Positions 7,686-16,089 of a DNA stretch of 64,000 nt are shown here, one piece after another. A program made the translations under genes and the position numbers. Below the pieces are notes generated by a model. The model worked only from the letters and a program-made list of their open reading frames with translations. It searched no databases and had not been told where the DNA came from. The number at the start of each line of letters is the position of its first letter. Position 1 is the first letter of the stretch. This DNA comes from Gordonia phthalatica (lineage in GTDB: Bacteria > Actinomycetota > Actinomycetes > Mycobacteriales > Mycobacteriaceae): contig NZ_CP011853.1 of the NCBI RefSeq assembly GCF_001305675.1, positions 1,364,001 to 1,428,000 on the forward strand, written 5' to 3'.

Positions 7686-8846
7686 TCAGCGCGTCGGCCG
7701 GTGCTCCCGTGCGAGGCGCATGGTCTCGGCGAGCAGGTCGTGGACCTGTTCGAACTCGGTGAGGAAGCCGTCGTGTCCGGAGTCCGAGTGGACCACGTGC
7801 AGGCCGCCGACGCAGTTCCCCAGGTCGCGGGCCAGCTCTTCCTGCTGGTAGAGCGGGTACAGGCGGTCGGAGTCGATGCCGCCCACGACGGTCGGGACGG
7901 GGCACGCGCGGAGTGCGGCGGTGACGCCGCCGCGGCCGCGGCCGACGTCGTGGTTGCTCAGGACGTCTGAGAGCACCACGTAGCTGCCGGGATCGAAGCG
8001 GCGCATCAACTTGTCGGCCTGGTGTTCCAGGTAGCTGGCGACCGCGTAGCGGCCGTCGATCAGCGGCTCCTCGTCGCCCTGCGGTCGATTTCCGAAGCGG
8101 TCGTCGAGCTCGCGATCCCACCGATAGGAGAGATGGGCGATGCGGCGGGCGATGCCCATGCCGGTGGCGGGGGACCGGCCGGTGCCGTAGTAGTCGCCGC
8201 CCTGCCAGTCGCGGTCGGCCTTGATGGCCTCGATCTGGGTGGTCTGGGTGCCGATCTGGTCGGCGCTGGCACGTGCTCCGACGGCCAACACCAGGGCGGC
8301 GCCGACGCGGTCGGGATAGGTGAGCGCCCACTCAAGAGCACGCGCACCGCCCATCGATCCGCCGGTGACGGCGGCGAAGCGGCCGATGCCGAGGGCGTCG
8401 AAGGCGCGTGCTTCGGCGTGAACCAGGTCGCGGACGGTCAGTCGCGGGAAACGAGATCCCCACGGCGTGCCGTCGGGCGCGATGGATCCGGGACCGGTGG
8501 AGCCGAAGCAGCTGCCGATCGCATTGGGTGCGATGACGCACCACTCGTCGGTGTCGACCGCGAGGCCGGGGCCGACGAGGCCGTCCCACCACCCGGCCAT
8601 CGGCGATCGATCGTCGCTGGGGCCGGTCACGTGGGAGTTGCCGGTGAGCGCGTGCAATGCGAGGACCACGTTGTCGCGCGCGGCGTTCGGGGTTCCCCAC
8701 TTCTGGAAGGTGACGGTGACGTCGGCGAGCCCGACACCCGAATCGAGTGTCAGGTCGCCGATCGAGACCGCGGTCTGCGCGCCGTCCGGGCCGGTGGCCC
8801 AGCGCGGATCGCTCACCGTCGTGGCCGGGTCGATGTTCACCGACAC
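7686..8846 (-). CDS. metX: Homoserine O-acetyltransferase MetX
   Basis: MetX acetylates homoserine with acetyl-CoA to give O-acetylhomoserine, the substrate of MetY. The 386-residue alpha/beta hydrolase has ALHALTGNSHVTGP at about 63-76, the nucleophile elbow GGSMGG with Ser164, and the C-terminal IDSDRLYPLYQQ and HSDSGHDGFL segments providing the Asp and His of the triad. It starts at ATG 8846, 55 bp downstream of metY. It is therefore likely in one transcript with metY under the SAM-IV riboswitch. The pair corresponds to mycobacterial metC-metA (Rv3340-Rv3341). Confidence 0.95.
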   Translation of the reverse strand: MSVNIDPATTVSDPRWATGPDGAQTAVSIGDLTLDSGVGLADVTVTFQKWGTPNAARDNVVLALHALTGNSHVTGPSDDRSPMAGWWDGLVGPGLAVDTDEWCVIAPNAIGSCFGSTGPGSIAPDGTPWGSRFPRLTVRDLVHAEARAFDALGIGRFAAVTGGSMGGARALEWALTYPDRVGAALVLAVGARASADQIGTQTTQIEAIKADRDWQGGDYYGTGRSPATGMGIARRIAHLSYRWDRELDDRFGNRPQGDEEPLIDGRYAVASYLEHQADKLMRRFDPGSYVVLSDVLSNHDVGRGRGGVTAALRACPVPTVVGGIDSDRLYPLYQQEELARDLGNCVGGLHVVHSDSGHDGFLTEFEQVHDLLAETMRLAREHRPTR

Positions 8847-8901
8847 CGGACCCCTCCCATCCGTGAAGGAATCACTGTGTATTTCTTGATGCCTGCGAGG
8901 A

Positions 8902-10221
8902 CTACTTGGCGGCCGCGGCGGCCGCGAAGCCCTTGTCCAGGTCGGCGATGATGTCGTCGATGCCCTCGATGCCGACGGCCAGGCGCACCAGGCCCGGGGT
9001 CACGCCCGCGGCGAGCTGATCCTCGGCGGACAGCTGGCTGTGGGTGGTCGACGCCGGGTGGATGACCAGCGAGCGGACGTCGCCGATGTTGGCCACGTGG
9101 CTGTGCAGCTCCAGACCGTTCACGAAGGCCTTGCCGGCCTCGACGCCGCCCTCGATCTCGAACGAGACGATGGCGCCCGCACCCTTGGGGAGCAGTTCCT
9201 TGGCGCGCTCGTAGTACGGCGACGAGGGCAGACCGGCGTAAATGGTCTTGGTGACCTGGCCGTGGCCCTCGAGGTACTCGGCGATCTTCTGGGCGTTCGC
9301 GACGTGGCGCTCCATGCGCAGGCTCAGGGTCTCGATGCCCTGGGCCAGCAGGAAGGAGTTGAACGGAGAGATGGCGGCACCGGTGTCGCGGAGCAGCTGG
9401 ACGCGGGCCTTGAGTGCGTAGGCCGGGGCACCGAGGTCGGCGTAGACGACGCCGTTGTAGCTGGCGTCCGGGGTGGTGAAGCCGGGGAACAGGTCCTGGC
9501 CGTCACGCTGGACGCGCCAGTCGAACTTGCCGCCGTCGACGATGGCGCCGGCGATCGCGGTGCCGTGGCCGCCGATGTACTTGGTGGCCGAGTGGACGAC
9601 GATGTCGGCGCCGTGCTCGAACGGATTCAGCAGGTACGGGGTGGCGATCGTGTTGTCGACGATCAGCGGGAGGCCCGCGTCGTGGGCGACTCCGGCGAGG
9701 CCCGCGATGTCGAGGACCTGGTTGTGCGGGTTGGAGATGGTCTCGGCGAACACGGCGCGCGTGTTCGGCTTGATGGCCGCACGCCACGATTCGAGGTCGT
9801 CGGCGTCCTCGACGAAGGTCACCTCGATGCCGAACTTCGGCAGGGTGTACTGGAACAGGTTGTACGTGCCGCCGTAGACGCGCGGGCTGGCGACGACGTG
9901 GCCGCCCGCCTCGACGATGTTCTGGATCGCGTAGGTGGTGGCGGCCATGCCGGAGGCCACCAGCAGACCGGCGACGCCGCCGCTGAGGGCGGCCAGACGC
10001 TGCTCGACGGCGTCCTCGGTCGGGTTCATGATGCGCGTGTAGATGTTGCCGGGCTCAGCCAGGGCGAACAGGTTCGCAGCGTGATCGGTGTTGTCGAAGA
10101 CGAACGAGGTGGTCTGGTAGATCGGCAGCGCGCGGGCCTTGGTCGTCTCGTCGACCACCTGGCCTGCGTGCACCTGGATGGTCTCGAAGCTCCAATTTGC
10201 GGCATCAGACATGGACGTCAT
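8902..10221 (-). CDS. metY: O-acetylhomoserine sulfhydrylase MetY
   Basis: This PLP enzyme makes homocysteine from O-acetylhomoserine and sulfide. The 439-residue protein has the Cys/Met-metabolism PLP fold: PIYQTTSFVF, the NIYTRIMNPTEDAVEQR region, the PLP-stacking ASGMAATTYAI segment, and the Schiff-base Lys214 in HSATKYIGGHG. Two in-frame starts exist (10221 and 10212). GAAAG just upstream weakly favours the first. The long 5' leader contains a SAM-IV riboswitch, so expression should fall when SAM is abundant. It is followed by metX. Confidence 0.95.
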   Translation of the reverse strand: MTSMSDAANWSFETIQVHAGQVVDETTKARALPIYQTTSFVFDNTDHAANLFALAEPGNIYTRIMNPTEDAVEQRLAALSGGVAGLLVASGMAATTYAIQNIVEAGGHVVASPRVYGGTYNLFQYTLPKFGIEVTFVEDADDLESWRAAIKPNTRAVFAETISNPHNQVLDIAGLAGVAHDAGLPLIVDNTIATPYLLNPFEHGADIVVHSATKYIGGHGTAIAGAIVDGGKFDWRVQRDGQDLFPGFTTPDASYNGVVYADLGAPAYALKARVQLLRDTGAAISPFNSFLLAQGIETLSLRMERHVANAQKIAEYLEGHGQVTKTIYAGLPSSPYYERAKELLPKGAGAIVSFEIEGGVEAGKAFVNGLELHSHVANIGDVRSLVIHPASTTHSQLSAEDQLAAGVTPGLVRLAVGIEGIDDIIADLDKGFAAAAAAK

Positions 10222-10260
10222 TCACTTTCTTCGGTCGGCGGCCCCTGCGGGCCCTCGTAT

Positions 10261-10307
10261 GGGTCCGACCATCGGACCCGCGCTTGCTGCGACGAGTCCG
10301 TCGCAGC
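10261..10307 (-). promoter_or_regulatory. Two hairpins between the SAM-IV aptamer and metY (expression platform candidate)
   Basis: On the metY strand the aptamer is followed by a perfect 8-bp stem with a 6-nt loop (10286-10307, arms GCTGCGAC/GTCGCAGC). A second perfect 8-bp stem follows (10261-10279, GGGTCCGA/TCGGACCC, 3-nt loop). Neither is followed by a T-run, so control by translation or by Rho-type termination is more likely than a classic intrinsic terminator. Confidence 0.5.
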
Positions 10308-10388
10308 CAGGACATCACCCGGAGCACCCCACCGCGGTAGGAGGGTTGCCGGTCAGCGAGCCGGGGCTGAATGCTGACACTCATGACC
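10308..10388 (-). ncRNA. SAM-IV riboswitch aptamer
   Basis: On the reverse strand the leader of metY reads GGTCATGAGTGTCAGC, then GCCCCGGCTCGCTGACCGGC, then AACCCTCCTACCGCGGTGGGG, and ends in GTGCTCCGGGTGATGTCCTGG-type closing sequence. These are the conserved blocks of the actinobacterial SAM-IV class in the right order, as found ahead of metC/metY in mycobacteria. It binds S-adenosylmethionine and represses downstream methionine synthesis genes. Confidence 0.9.
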
Positions 10389-10572
10389 TGTTGCTGAGAA
10401 TATCTCAACACTGAGAGGCGGATGTAACAGCTGCGGGGTCGGTGCTTTTAACCCTTTTGCTCCGCAGATTCCTGTGGTAGAAGACTCGCTTCGCTTCGTT
10501 CGCGGTCGGGCGGTGGGCGGTATCACTGCTTCATTCGGGAATGTTCCTCCGAGACGGGCCGTTGCGTCTCGG

Positions 10573-11838
10573 GTGACCACTTCTTCCACCGCCGCCGCAC
10601 CCGCCGAGACCTCGACGCGTCGCGGGGTCGGCTGGGTGATTCTCGCGCTGGCCCTCGGTGGCTTCGGCATCGGCACCACCGAGTTCGTAGCGATGGGGCT
10701 GCTGCCCAACATCGCCTCCGATCTCGAGATCACCGAGCCGGTCGCCGGCCACCTGATCTCCGCCTACGCGCTCGGCGTGGTGGTCGGCGCGCCGGTCATC
10801 GCAGTGTTGGCGGCTCGGATGTCGCGACGCACACTCCTCATGTCTCTGATGGTGGCGTTCACGATCGGCAACGGGCTCAGCATCGCCGCGCAGTCGTATC
10901 CGATTCTGATGGCCGCGCGCTTCGTCGCGGGACTGCCGCACGGCGCGTACTTCGGTGTCGCGGCGCTCGTCGCCGCCCACCTCGCCGGGCCCGGCAAGCG
11001 GGCCAGCGCCGTCGGGCAGGTGATGATGGGCCTCTCGGTCGCCAACGTCCTCGGCGTCCCCGCCGCCACGTGGCTGGGGCAGGCGCTCGGCTGGCGGTCG
11101 GCGATGGCGCTCGTCGTCGTGATCGGCGTGGCGACGGTGGCGTCGCTGTGGCGGGTGCTGCCCGACCTGAGTGACATGCCGTCGTCGTCCCCGAAGGCCG
11201 AGCTCGGCGGACTCCGTCGCAGCCAGATCTGGCTGACCCTGCTGGTCGGCGTCATCGGCTTCGGCGGTTTCTTCGCCTTCTACACCTATCTGAACACGGC
11301 GTTGACCTCGCTCGGCGGCATCTCCGAGAGCGCCGTCCCGATCGCACTGATGCTCTTCGGTGCGGGCATGGTCACTGGAAACTATGTCGGCGGCAGGATG
11401 GCGGACGCGCTCGGCGACCGCGCCATCGCCATCGGCATGGCTGCGGCCGCGGTCACCTTGCTGCTGTTCGCCGCGCTCGTCTCCACCGGATGGCCTGCCG
11501 TGATCGTCACCTTCTTCGTCGGCTGCTCCGGCTCGACGGCGATCCCCGGACTGCAGACCCGGCTGATGGATGTGGCTGACGACGCGCAGACCATCGCCGC
11601 GGCCCTCAACCACTCCGCGCTCAACGTTGCAAATGCGATCGGTGCGTGGTTGGGCGGCATGGTGATCGCCGAGGGGCTCGGCTATCGGGCGCCGTCGATC
11701 GCCGGTGCGGCCCTCGCCGCGGGCGGCGTGGTGGTGCTGATCATCGCGGTTCTCGCAGCGCGGCGATCGGGAACGGCGGAGCCTCCGCGGGAGGAGTCCG
11801 TTGCTGTCGGGACCGACCGATACAGTGAGCTTCCGTGA
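10573..11838 (+). CDS. MFS transporter (DHA1-like drug/sugar efflux)
   Basis: The protein has about 421 residues and twelve predicted membrane segments. The N-terminal block GGFGIGTTEFVAMGLLPNIA is typical of DHA1 efflux proteins related to AraJ/YdhP. Motif A-like ARMSRRTLLM lies between helices 2 and 3, followed by ARFVAGLPHGAYFGVAALVA. GTG 10573 is chosen because it opens just before the basic segment preceding helix 1. The frame is open to 10474, and no start has a strong ribosome-binding site. Its stop overlaps the xthA start by four bases. The substrate is unknown. Confidence 0.85.
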   Translation: MTTSSTAAAPAETSTRRGVGWVILALALGGFGIGTTEFVAMGLLPNIASDLEITEPVAGHLISAYALGVVVGAPVIAVLAARMSRRTLLMSLMVAFTIGNGLSIAAQSYPILMAARFVAGLPHGAYFGVAALVAAHLAGPGKRASAVGQVMMGLSVANVLGVPAATWLGQALGWRSAMALVVVIGVATVASLWRVLPDLSDMPSSSPKAELGGLRRSQIWLTLLVGVIGFGGFFAFYTYLNTALTSLGGISESAVPIALMLFGAGMVTGNYVGGRMADALGDRAIAIGMAAAAVTLLLFAALVSTGWPAVIVTFFVGCSGSTAIPGLQTRLMDVADDAQTIAAALNHSALNVANAIGAWLGGMVIAEGLGYRAPSIAGAALAAGGVVVLIIAVLAARRSGTAEPPREESVAVGTDRYSELP

Positions 11839-12698
11839 CCACCCCTGCTTTCTCCATCAACTCGCCCTTCTCCATCACGTCCGTCAACGTCAACGGAATT
11901 CGCGCTGCCGTGAAGCACCGCTCCGAGGAGAATCTCGGCATGCTGCCGTGGCTCGAGGAGACCGAGCCCGACATCGTCCTGATGCAGGAGGTCCGCGCCA
12001 CCGACGCCATCGCCCGCAAGGCGCTGGCTCCCGCGCTGGACGCCGGCTGGCATCTGTCGCACTCGGAGTCGTCGATCAAGGGCCGCGCCGGCGTCGGGAT
12101 CCTGTCCCGTTGCGAGCCGACCGCGGTGCGCGTGGGCTTCGGCGACGACGAGTTCGACGTCTCCGGTCGCTACATCGAAGCCGACTTCGACGTCGAAGGA
12201 CAGACGGTGACCGCGGCCAGCCTGTACCTGCCGACGGGTGCGGCGCTCACCGAGAACGAGAAAGACGTCGAGAAATACCACGAGAAGCTGCGATTCCTCG
12301 AAGCCTTCCGACCGCACCTCGATGAACTCCTCGCGAGCGACGCCCAGGCCGTCGTGGCGGGCGACTGGAACATCGCCCCCGACGAGCGGGACATCAAGAA
12401 CTGGAAGGGCAACCTCAAGAACGCAGGCTTCCTCCCGCACGAGCGCGAATGGATCGCGGGTCTTCTCGAGGCGGGCTGGGTCGACGTCGCGCGAGCACAT
12501 CACGGCGACGTCTCCGGCCCGTACGCCTGGTGGTCGTGGCGCGGGAAGGCCTTCGACAACGACGCCGGCTGGCGCATCGACTACCACTTGGCGACGCCGG
12601 CACTCGCCGAGCGCGCGCAGAAGACCTGGGTCGACCGCGCCGCCGCCTACAACCTGCGCTGGTCCGATCACGCTCCGGTCACCGCCCAGTTCGCCTGA
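11835..12698 (+). CDS. xthA: Exodeoxyribonuclease III / AP endonuclease
   Basis: ExoIII cleaves DNA 5' to abasic sites and degrades 3' ends in base-excision repair. The 287-residue protein has all family motifs: SVNVNGIRAA near the start, metal-binding Glu in LMQEVRA, GDWNIAPDERD, WRIDYHLAT, and terminal SDHAPVTAQFA with the catalytic His. It starts at GTG 11835, overlapping the MFS stop (GTGA), so the two genes are translationally coupled. The stop codon is embedded in a small tandem repeat. A strong terminator follows. Confidence 0.95.
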   Translation: MTTPAFSINSPFSITSVNVNGIRAAVKHRSEENLGMLPWLEETEPDIVLMQEVRATDAIARKALAPALDAGWHLSHSESSIKGRAGVGILSRCEPTAVRVGFGDDEFDVSGRYIEADFDVEGQTVTAASLYLPTGAALTENEKDVEKYHEKLRFLEAFRPHLDELLASDAQAVVAGDWNIAPDERDIKNWKGNLKNAGFLPHEREWIAGLLEAGWVDVARAHHGDVSGPYAWWSWRGKAFDNDAGWRIDYHLATPALAERAQKTWVDRAAAYNLRWSDHAPVTAQFA

Positions 12699-12749
12699 CG
12701 ACCCAGTTGGCCTGACACGACAGTTCGCCTGACACGACAGGCGACACGA
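12685..12749. repeat. Short tandem repeat at the 3' end of xthA
   Basis: About three and a half units of 15-19 bp based on CAGTTCGCCTGACACGA follow each other at 12685-12701, 12702-12720, 12721-12737 and 12738-12749 (partial). Each full unit repeats the last codons of xthA plus its TGA stop. This looks like replication slippage. Confidence 0.75.
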
Positions 12750-12783
12750 CGGCCCGCGCCCCTTCGGGGACGCGGGCCGTCGT
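12746..12783. terminator. Intrinsic terminator hairpin after xthA
   Basis: GC-rich arms ACGACGGCCCGCG (12746-12758) and CGCGGGCCGTCGT (12771-12783) enclose CCCC-TTCG-GGGG. It lies between convergent xthA and the symporter small subunit and can serve both strands. Confidence 0.85.
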
Positions 12784-12799
12784 GGTGATGAACGGGTGA

Positions 12800-12931
12800 T
12801 CAGATCATGTCGCGACCCTCGTCGCGGGCCTGCCGCCATTCACGGTAGAAGGCGCGCACGATCACGCCCAGGGTGCCGGCGGTGATCACGGGCCAGATCA
12901 GGATGTACACGGTCAGCCAGAACGTCGTCAT
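12800..12931 (-). CDS. Small single-span subunit of the SSS symporter (43 aa)
   Basis: The product MTTFWLTVYILIWPVITAGT... is 43 residues. It has one hydrophobic helix (about 4-27) and a basic/acidic tail ending ARDEGRDMI. Its ATG (12931) overlaps the stop of the upstream symporter gene in an ATGA arrangement, so it is translationally coupled. Tiny one-helix partners are known for several actinobacterial sodium:solute symporters. This fits that pattern by position and topology, not by a specific motif. It is too short for most gene finders. Confidence 0.75.
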   Translation of the reverse strand: MTTFWLTVYILIWPVITAGTLGVIVRAFYREWRQARDEGRDMI

Positions 12932-14658
12932 CGGTTGTCCTCCTCACTGTGGGATGCGGTGGTGGCGACGGTCGAGTCGCCGACATCGATCGCGGTCTCA
13001 CCGGTCACCGGCGTCGCCGGGTCGTCGAAGTCGCGGTCGTCGAAGTCGCCGGTCGTCCGCTTGATGCGCGCGAAGTCGAAACTCGGCCCGCGGTTCGCCA
13101 TCGTCAAGGCCACGCACAGGATGGTGCTCACCGAGTACGAGATCAGGCTGCCGGACAGCACCGCGTACTCGTGGAGCATGCCGATGGTCCACGGCGCCGA
13201 CGCGACGGTCGTCACGACGCCGATGACCACTGCCGGACGCAGTCCGAAGAAGCCGAACGCCATGAGTCCGAAGACCACGCCGATACCCACGGTCGAGAGG
13301 ATGTCGGTGCCGATGCCGAGCGCACCGGACATGTCGAACCAGGAGAAGCGGACCGGAATGAACGCCGCCAGCGCGGCGATCACCGAGACACTGAACGCCA
13401 CGTTGGTGACGCGTCCCCAGTAGAAGCTCGAGATCACCGGGAACACCAGGGCGCCCCACAGAGCGCCGACGAACACCAGCATGTCGAGGATGTTCAGGTC
13501 CGAGCCCGCGAAGTACAGCGCCGCGGAGATCGCGACGATCATCGTGATCCTGCCGATGAGCACCATCTTGGCCGGATCGGCCTTGCTCCGGCCCACTCCC
13601 TGCCCGTAGACGTCGGCCATCATGATCGACGCCAGCGCGGTCAGGTCGGCGTCGGCGGTCGACGACAGCGAGCCGATGACCATGATGAAGAACAGTGCCA
13701 GCAGCGCCGGGCTGAGATAGGTCGCGGCCATCTGCGGAATCAGGTTGTTGACATCGCCGCCGACGGGGGAGATCCCGGCGTAGAGAGCGATGACACCGAG
13801 CATGCCGATACCGATGATCGTCGACCCGTAACCGACTGTCGCGGTCACGAAGGTCTTCTTGATCAAATCCTCGCGGACCGCGAACAAACGCTGCGCGATC
13901 GTTTGATTTCCGATCGCATAGGCGAGAACCGCCGCGATATAGGGCGCGCCCTGATTGAAGAAGGCGTCGGACGAGAAGAAGTCCGCCTGTTCATCGGTCA
14001 GATTCTCGGCGCCGGTCGAGAAGAGATCGGGTCCGCCGGAAGCGAAGAAGACGACGGGAATGATGATCACGACGGCACCGAGCATGAAGACCACCTGCAC
14101 GAAGTCGGTCAGCACGGACGCGCGGAAACCCGACCACAGGGTGTACAGGAGAATGCCGCCGGCGATGGCGACGACGCCATGGGTGAAGCTGAACGGCGAC
14201 AGCATGTCGATCAGCGCGCCGCCGGCGATCAGGTTGGCGGTGAGGCTGATGACGCTGCCCAGAATGTTGGATCCGGCCAGCAGGAGCTGGCTGGACCTGC
14301 CGTGCCGCGCGAACATGACCTCGGCGATCGTGTGGGCACGCGGGGCCACAGTGCGGATGCGTCGACCGAACGGATAGATCAGCAGGATCATGAGGGCGCC
14401 CCAGAGCCCGTAGTGGATGGGGCCGGAGAGGCCGTAGGTGAAGCCGGAGGTCGCCGATGCGTACATCGACGCCGCCCAGATCCAGGTGGCGGTCATGGAA
14501 GCGGAGGAGATCCCGAAGCCGATCTTTCCGCCAGCGGTCATGTAGCCGTCCGCATTCTCCGTCCTCTTCCGAATTCGCAGTGCGATGAAGACACTGGTTC
14601 CGAAGAAGGCGAGAAAGAGGAGGACGACCACAGGACTCGACAATTGTTGAAGGTCCAT
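12928..14658 (-). CDS. Sodium:solute symporter (SSS family, DUR3/urea-transporter-like)
   Basis: The 576-residue protein has about 13-15 membrane helices. The segment SASMTATWIWAASMYASA, followed by a GLSGPIHYGLWGA block, resembles the DUR3-type urea/polyamine branch of the SSS family. IGSLSSTADADLTALASI carries the Ser/Thr sodium-site signature of helix 8. The C-terminal tail (after about 520) is acidic and cytosolic. The substrate is an inference: urea, a polyamine or another small solute. No urease genes lie in this window. It begins at ATG 14658 and is coupled to a 43-residue partner downstream. Confidence 0.85.
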   Translation of the reverse strand: MDLQQLSSPVVVLLFLAFFGTSVFIALRIRKRTENADGYMTAGGKIGFGISSASMTATWIWAASMYASATSGFTYGLSGPIHYGLWGALMILLIYPFGRRIRTVAPRAHTIAEVMFARHGRSSQLLLAGSNILGSVISLTANLIAGGALIDMLSPFSFTHGVVAIAGGILLYTLWSGFRASVLTDFVQVVFMLGAVVIIIPVVFFASGGPDLFSTGAENLTDEQADFFSSDAFFNQGAPYIAAVLAYAIGNQTIAQRLFAVREDLIKKTFVTATVGYGSTIIGIGMLGVIALYAGISPVGGDVNNLIPQMAATYLSPALLALFFIMVIGSLSSTADADLTALASIMMADVYGQGVGRSKADPAKMVLIGRITMIVAISAALYFAGSDLNILDMLVFVGALWGALVFPVISSFYWGRVTNVAFSVSVIAALAAFIPVRFSWFDMSGALGIGTDILSTVGIGVVFGLMAFGFFGLRPAVVIGVVTTVASAPWTIGMLHEYAVLSGSLISYSVSTILCVALTMANRGPSFDFARIKRTTGDFDDRDFDDPATPVTGETAIDVGDSTVATTASHSEEDNR

Positions 14659-15018
14659 CGAGGTGGTTCACTTTCGCTCAAAGGGAGACCGAGAACGGTC
14701 TGGAGAGTGCGTGGGTGAGACACCTAGTTGTCGGGAGGCTCCAGGGCCGCGGCGATCGAGGCGATGCCTCGTGCGGCGAGACGGAACTGCCCAGAACAAC
14801 TGGCGGACGTCAACGTTGTGCTCCTCTATTCGGATATATCTGCTCATCAACGTCTACCGTTTTGGATGTGGGAAGGCCAATTGTGCGGCATTCCCGAGCA
14901 TTGTTGCGAACCGGTTGAGGTGCTGAGCGGGGGCTGTTTCAGGAGGTGACGGCCTCGGCGCGACCGATCCACGTGACCACCGAGAATTCGATTGTCGCGG
15001 TCTGAAACAATCGAAGCC
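14659..15018. other. Divergent intergenic region between the symporter and trpS
   Basis: These 360 bp are less GC-rich than the genes, especially 14820-14900. A hairpin CGAGGC-GAT-GCCTCG lies at 14757-14771, in the leader of the symporter gene. No T-box core (TGGNACCGCG) or known riboswitch was recognised for trpS. A possible leader ORF is listed separately. Promoters for both genes must lie here but none stands out. Confidence 0.6.
14724..14813 (-). CDS. Possible 29-codon leader ORF upstream of the symporter
   Basis: A TTG at 14813, preceded by GAGGAG with about 7 nt spacing, opens a 29-codon frame ending at TAG 14726-14724. Its second half has GC-rich third positions (RGIASIAAALEPPDN). The hairpin at 14757-14771 lies within it. 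It could be a regulatory leader peptide or chance. Confidence 0.25.
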   Translation of the reverse strand: MTSASCSGQFRLAARGIASIAAALEPPDN

Positions 15019-16038
15019 ATGACCAGCCCTGAACCGCGCCGTCGCGTCCTGTCCGGAATCCAGCCGACCAGCGACTCCTTCCATCTCGGCAATTACCTCG
15101 GTGCCGTGAGGCAGTGGGTGCAGCTTCAGGACGAGTTCGACGCCTTCTACTTCATCCCCGACATGCATGCGATCACCGTGCCGCAGGATCCGAAGGTGCT
15201 GCGGGAACGCACTCGCCGCAGCGTCGCGCAGCTCCTGGCCGTCGGCGTCGACCCGGAGCGCTCGACGATCTACGTCCAGTCGCATGTCCCGGAGATCGCG
15301 CAGCTGACCTGGGTGCTGACCTGTCTGACCGGTTTCGGCGAGGCCAGCCGCATGACTCAGTTCAAGGACAAGTCGGCCAAGGCCGGCCAGGAAGCGGCGG
15401 GCGTCGGCCTGTTCACCTACCCGATCCTGATGGCGGCCGACATCCTGGCCTTCCAGGTGGATCAGGTCCCGGTCGGTGAGGATCAGCGGCAGCATCTGGA
15501 ACTGACGCGTGACCTCGCGCAGCGTTTCAACAAGCGCTACGGCAAGGCACTGACCGTTCCGAAGCCGTACATCGTCGAGGAGTTCGCCAAGATCTACGAC
15601 CTCCAGAACCCGACCGCCAAGATGAGCAAGTCGGCCGACACCGACTCCGGTCTGATCAACCTGCTCGACGAGCCGAAGCGCTCGGCGAAGAAGATCCGTT
15701 CGGCGGTCACCGACAACGACCGCGTCATCGCGTTCGATCGCGAGAACAAGCCCGGCGTCTCGAATCTGCTCACCATCCAGGCGGCGCTGACCGGTCGCGA
15801 GATGGAGGAAATCGTTCGTTCGTACGACGGCAAGGGCTACGGTGATCTGAAAGTGGAGACGGCAGACATCCTCACCGAGTTCGTCACGCCGCTGAAGGGG
15901 AAGGTGGACGAGATCCTGTCTGACACCACCTACCTCGACGGCATCCTCGCCAGCGGTGCGGCGCGGGCGCGCGAGGTGGCTGCCGCGACCGTCGCCGACG
16001 TGTACGACAAGGTGGGTTTCCTGCTGCCGCGCCCGTGA
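15019..16038 (+). CDS. trpS: Tryptophanyl-tRNA synthetase
   Basis: This class I synthetase charges tRNA-Trp. The 339-residue protein starts at ATG 15019 and has the HIGH-equivalent in DSFHLGNYLGAVRQW, the tryptophan-binding region DMHAITVPQD, the QVPVGEDQRQHLELTRDLA block and the KMSKS loop in PTAKMSKSADTDSGLINLLD. The length matches bacterial TrpRS. It is followed 51 bp later by yihY, as in M. tuberculosis (Rv3336c-Rv3335c). Confidence 0.97.
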   Translation: MTSPEPRRRVLSGIQPTSDSFHLGNYLGAVRQWVQLQDEFDAFYFIPDMHAITVPQDPKVLRERTRRSVAQLLAVGVDPERSTIYVQSHVPEIAQLTWVLTCLTGFGEASRMTQFKDKSAKAGQEAAGVGLFTYPILMAADILAFQVDQVPVGEDQRQHLELTRDLAQRFNKRYGKALTVPKPYIVEEFAKIYDLQNPTAKMSKSADTDSGLINLLDEPKRSAKKIRSAVTDNDRVIAFDRENKPGVSNLLTIQAALTGREMEEIVRSYDGKGYGDLKVETADILTEFVTPLKGKVDEILSDTTYLDGILASGAARAREVAAATVADVYDKVGFLLPRP

Positions 16039-16089
16039 CCGGGCATCGTTGATCAGGACGTCCGTCGACGAGAACATCGGAGGGGAACA

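Noticed and set aside
12949..14718. 589-codon plus-strand frame opposite the symporter
   Set aside because: It is an Asp/Arg/His-rich shadow with no domains; the reverse strand encodes a clear SSS transporter.
14808..15018. T-box leader for trpS
   Set aside because: No TGGNACCGCG core or Stem I pattern is visible.
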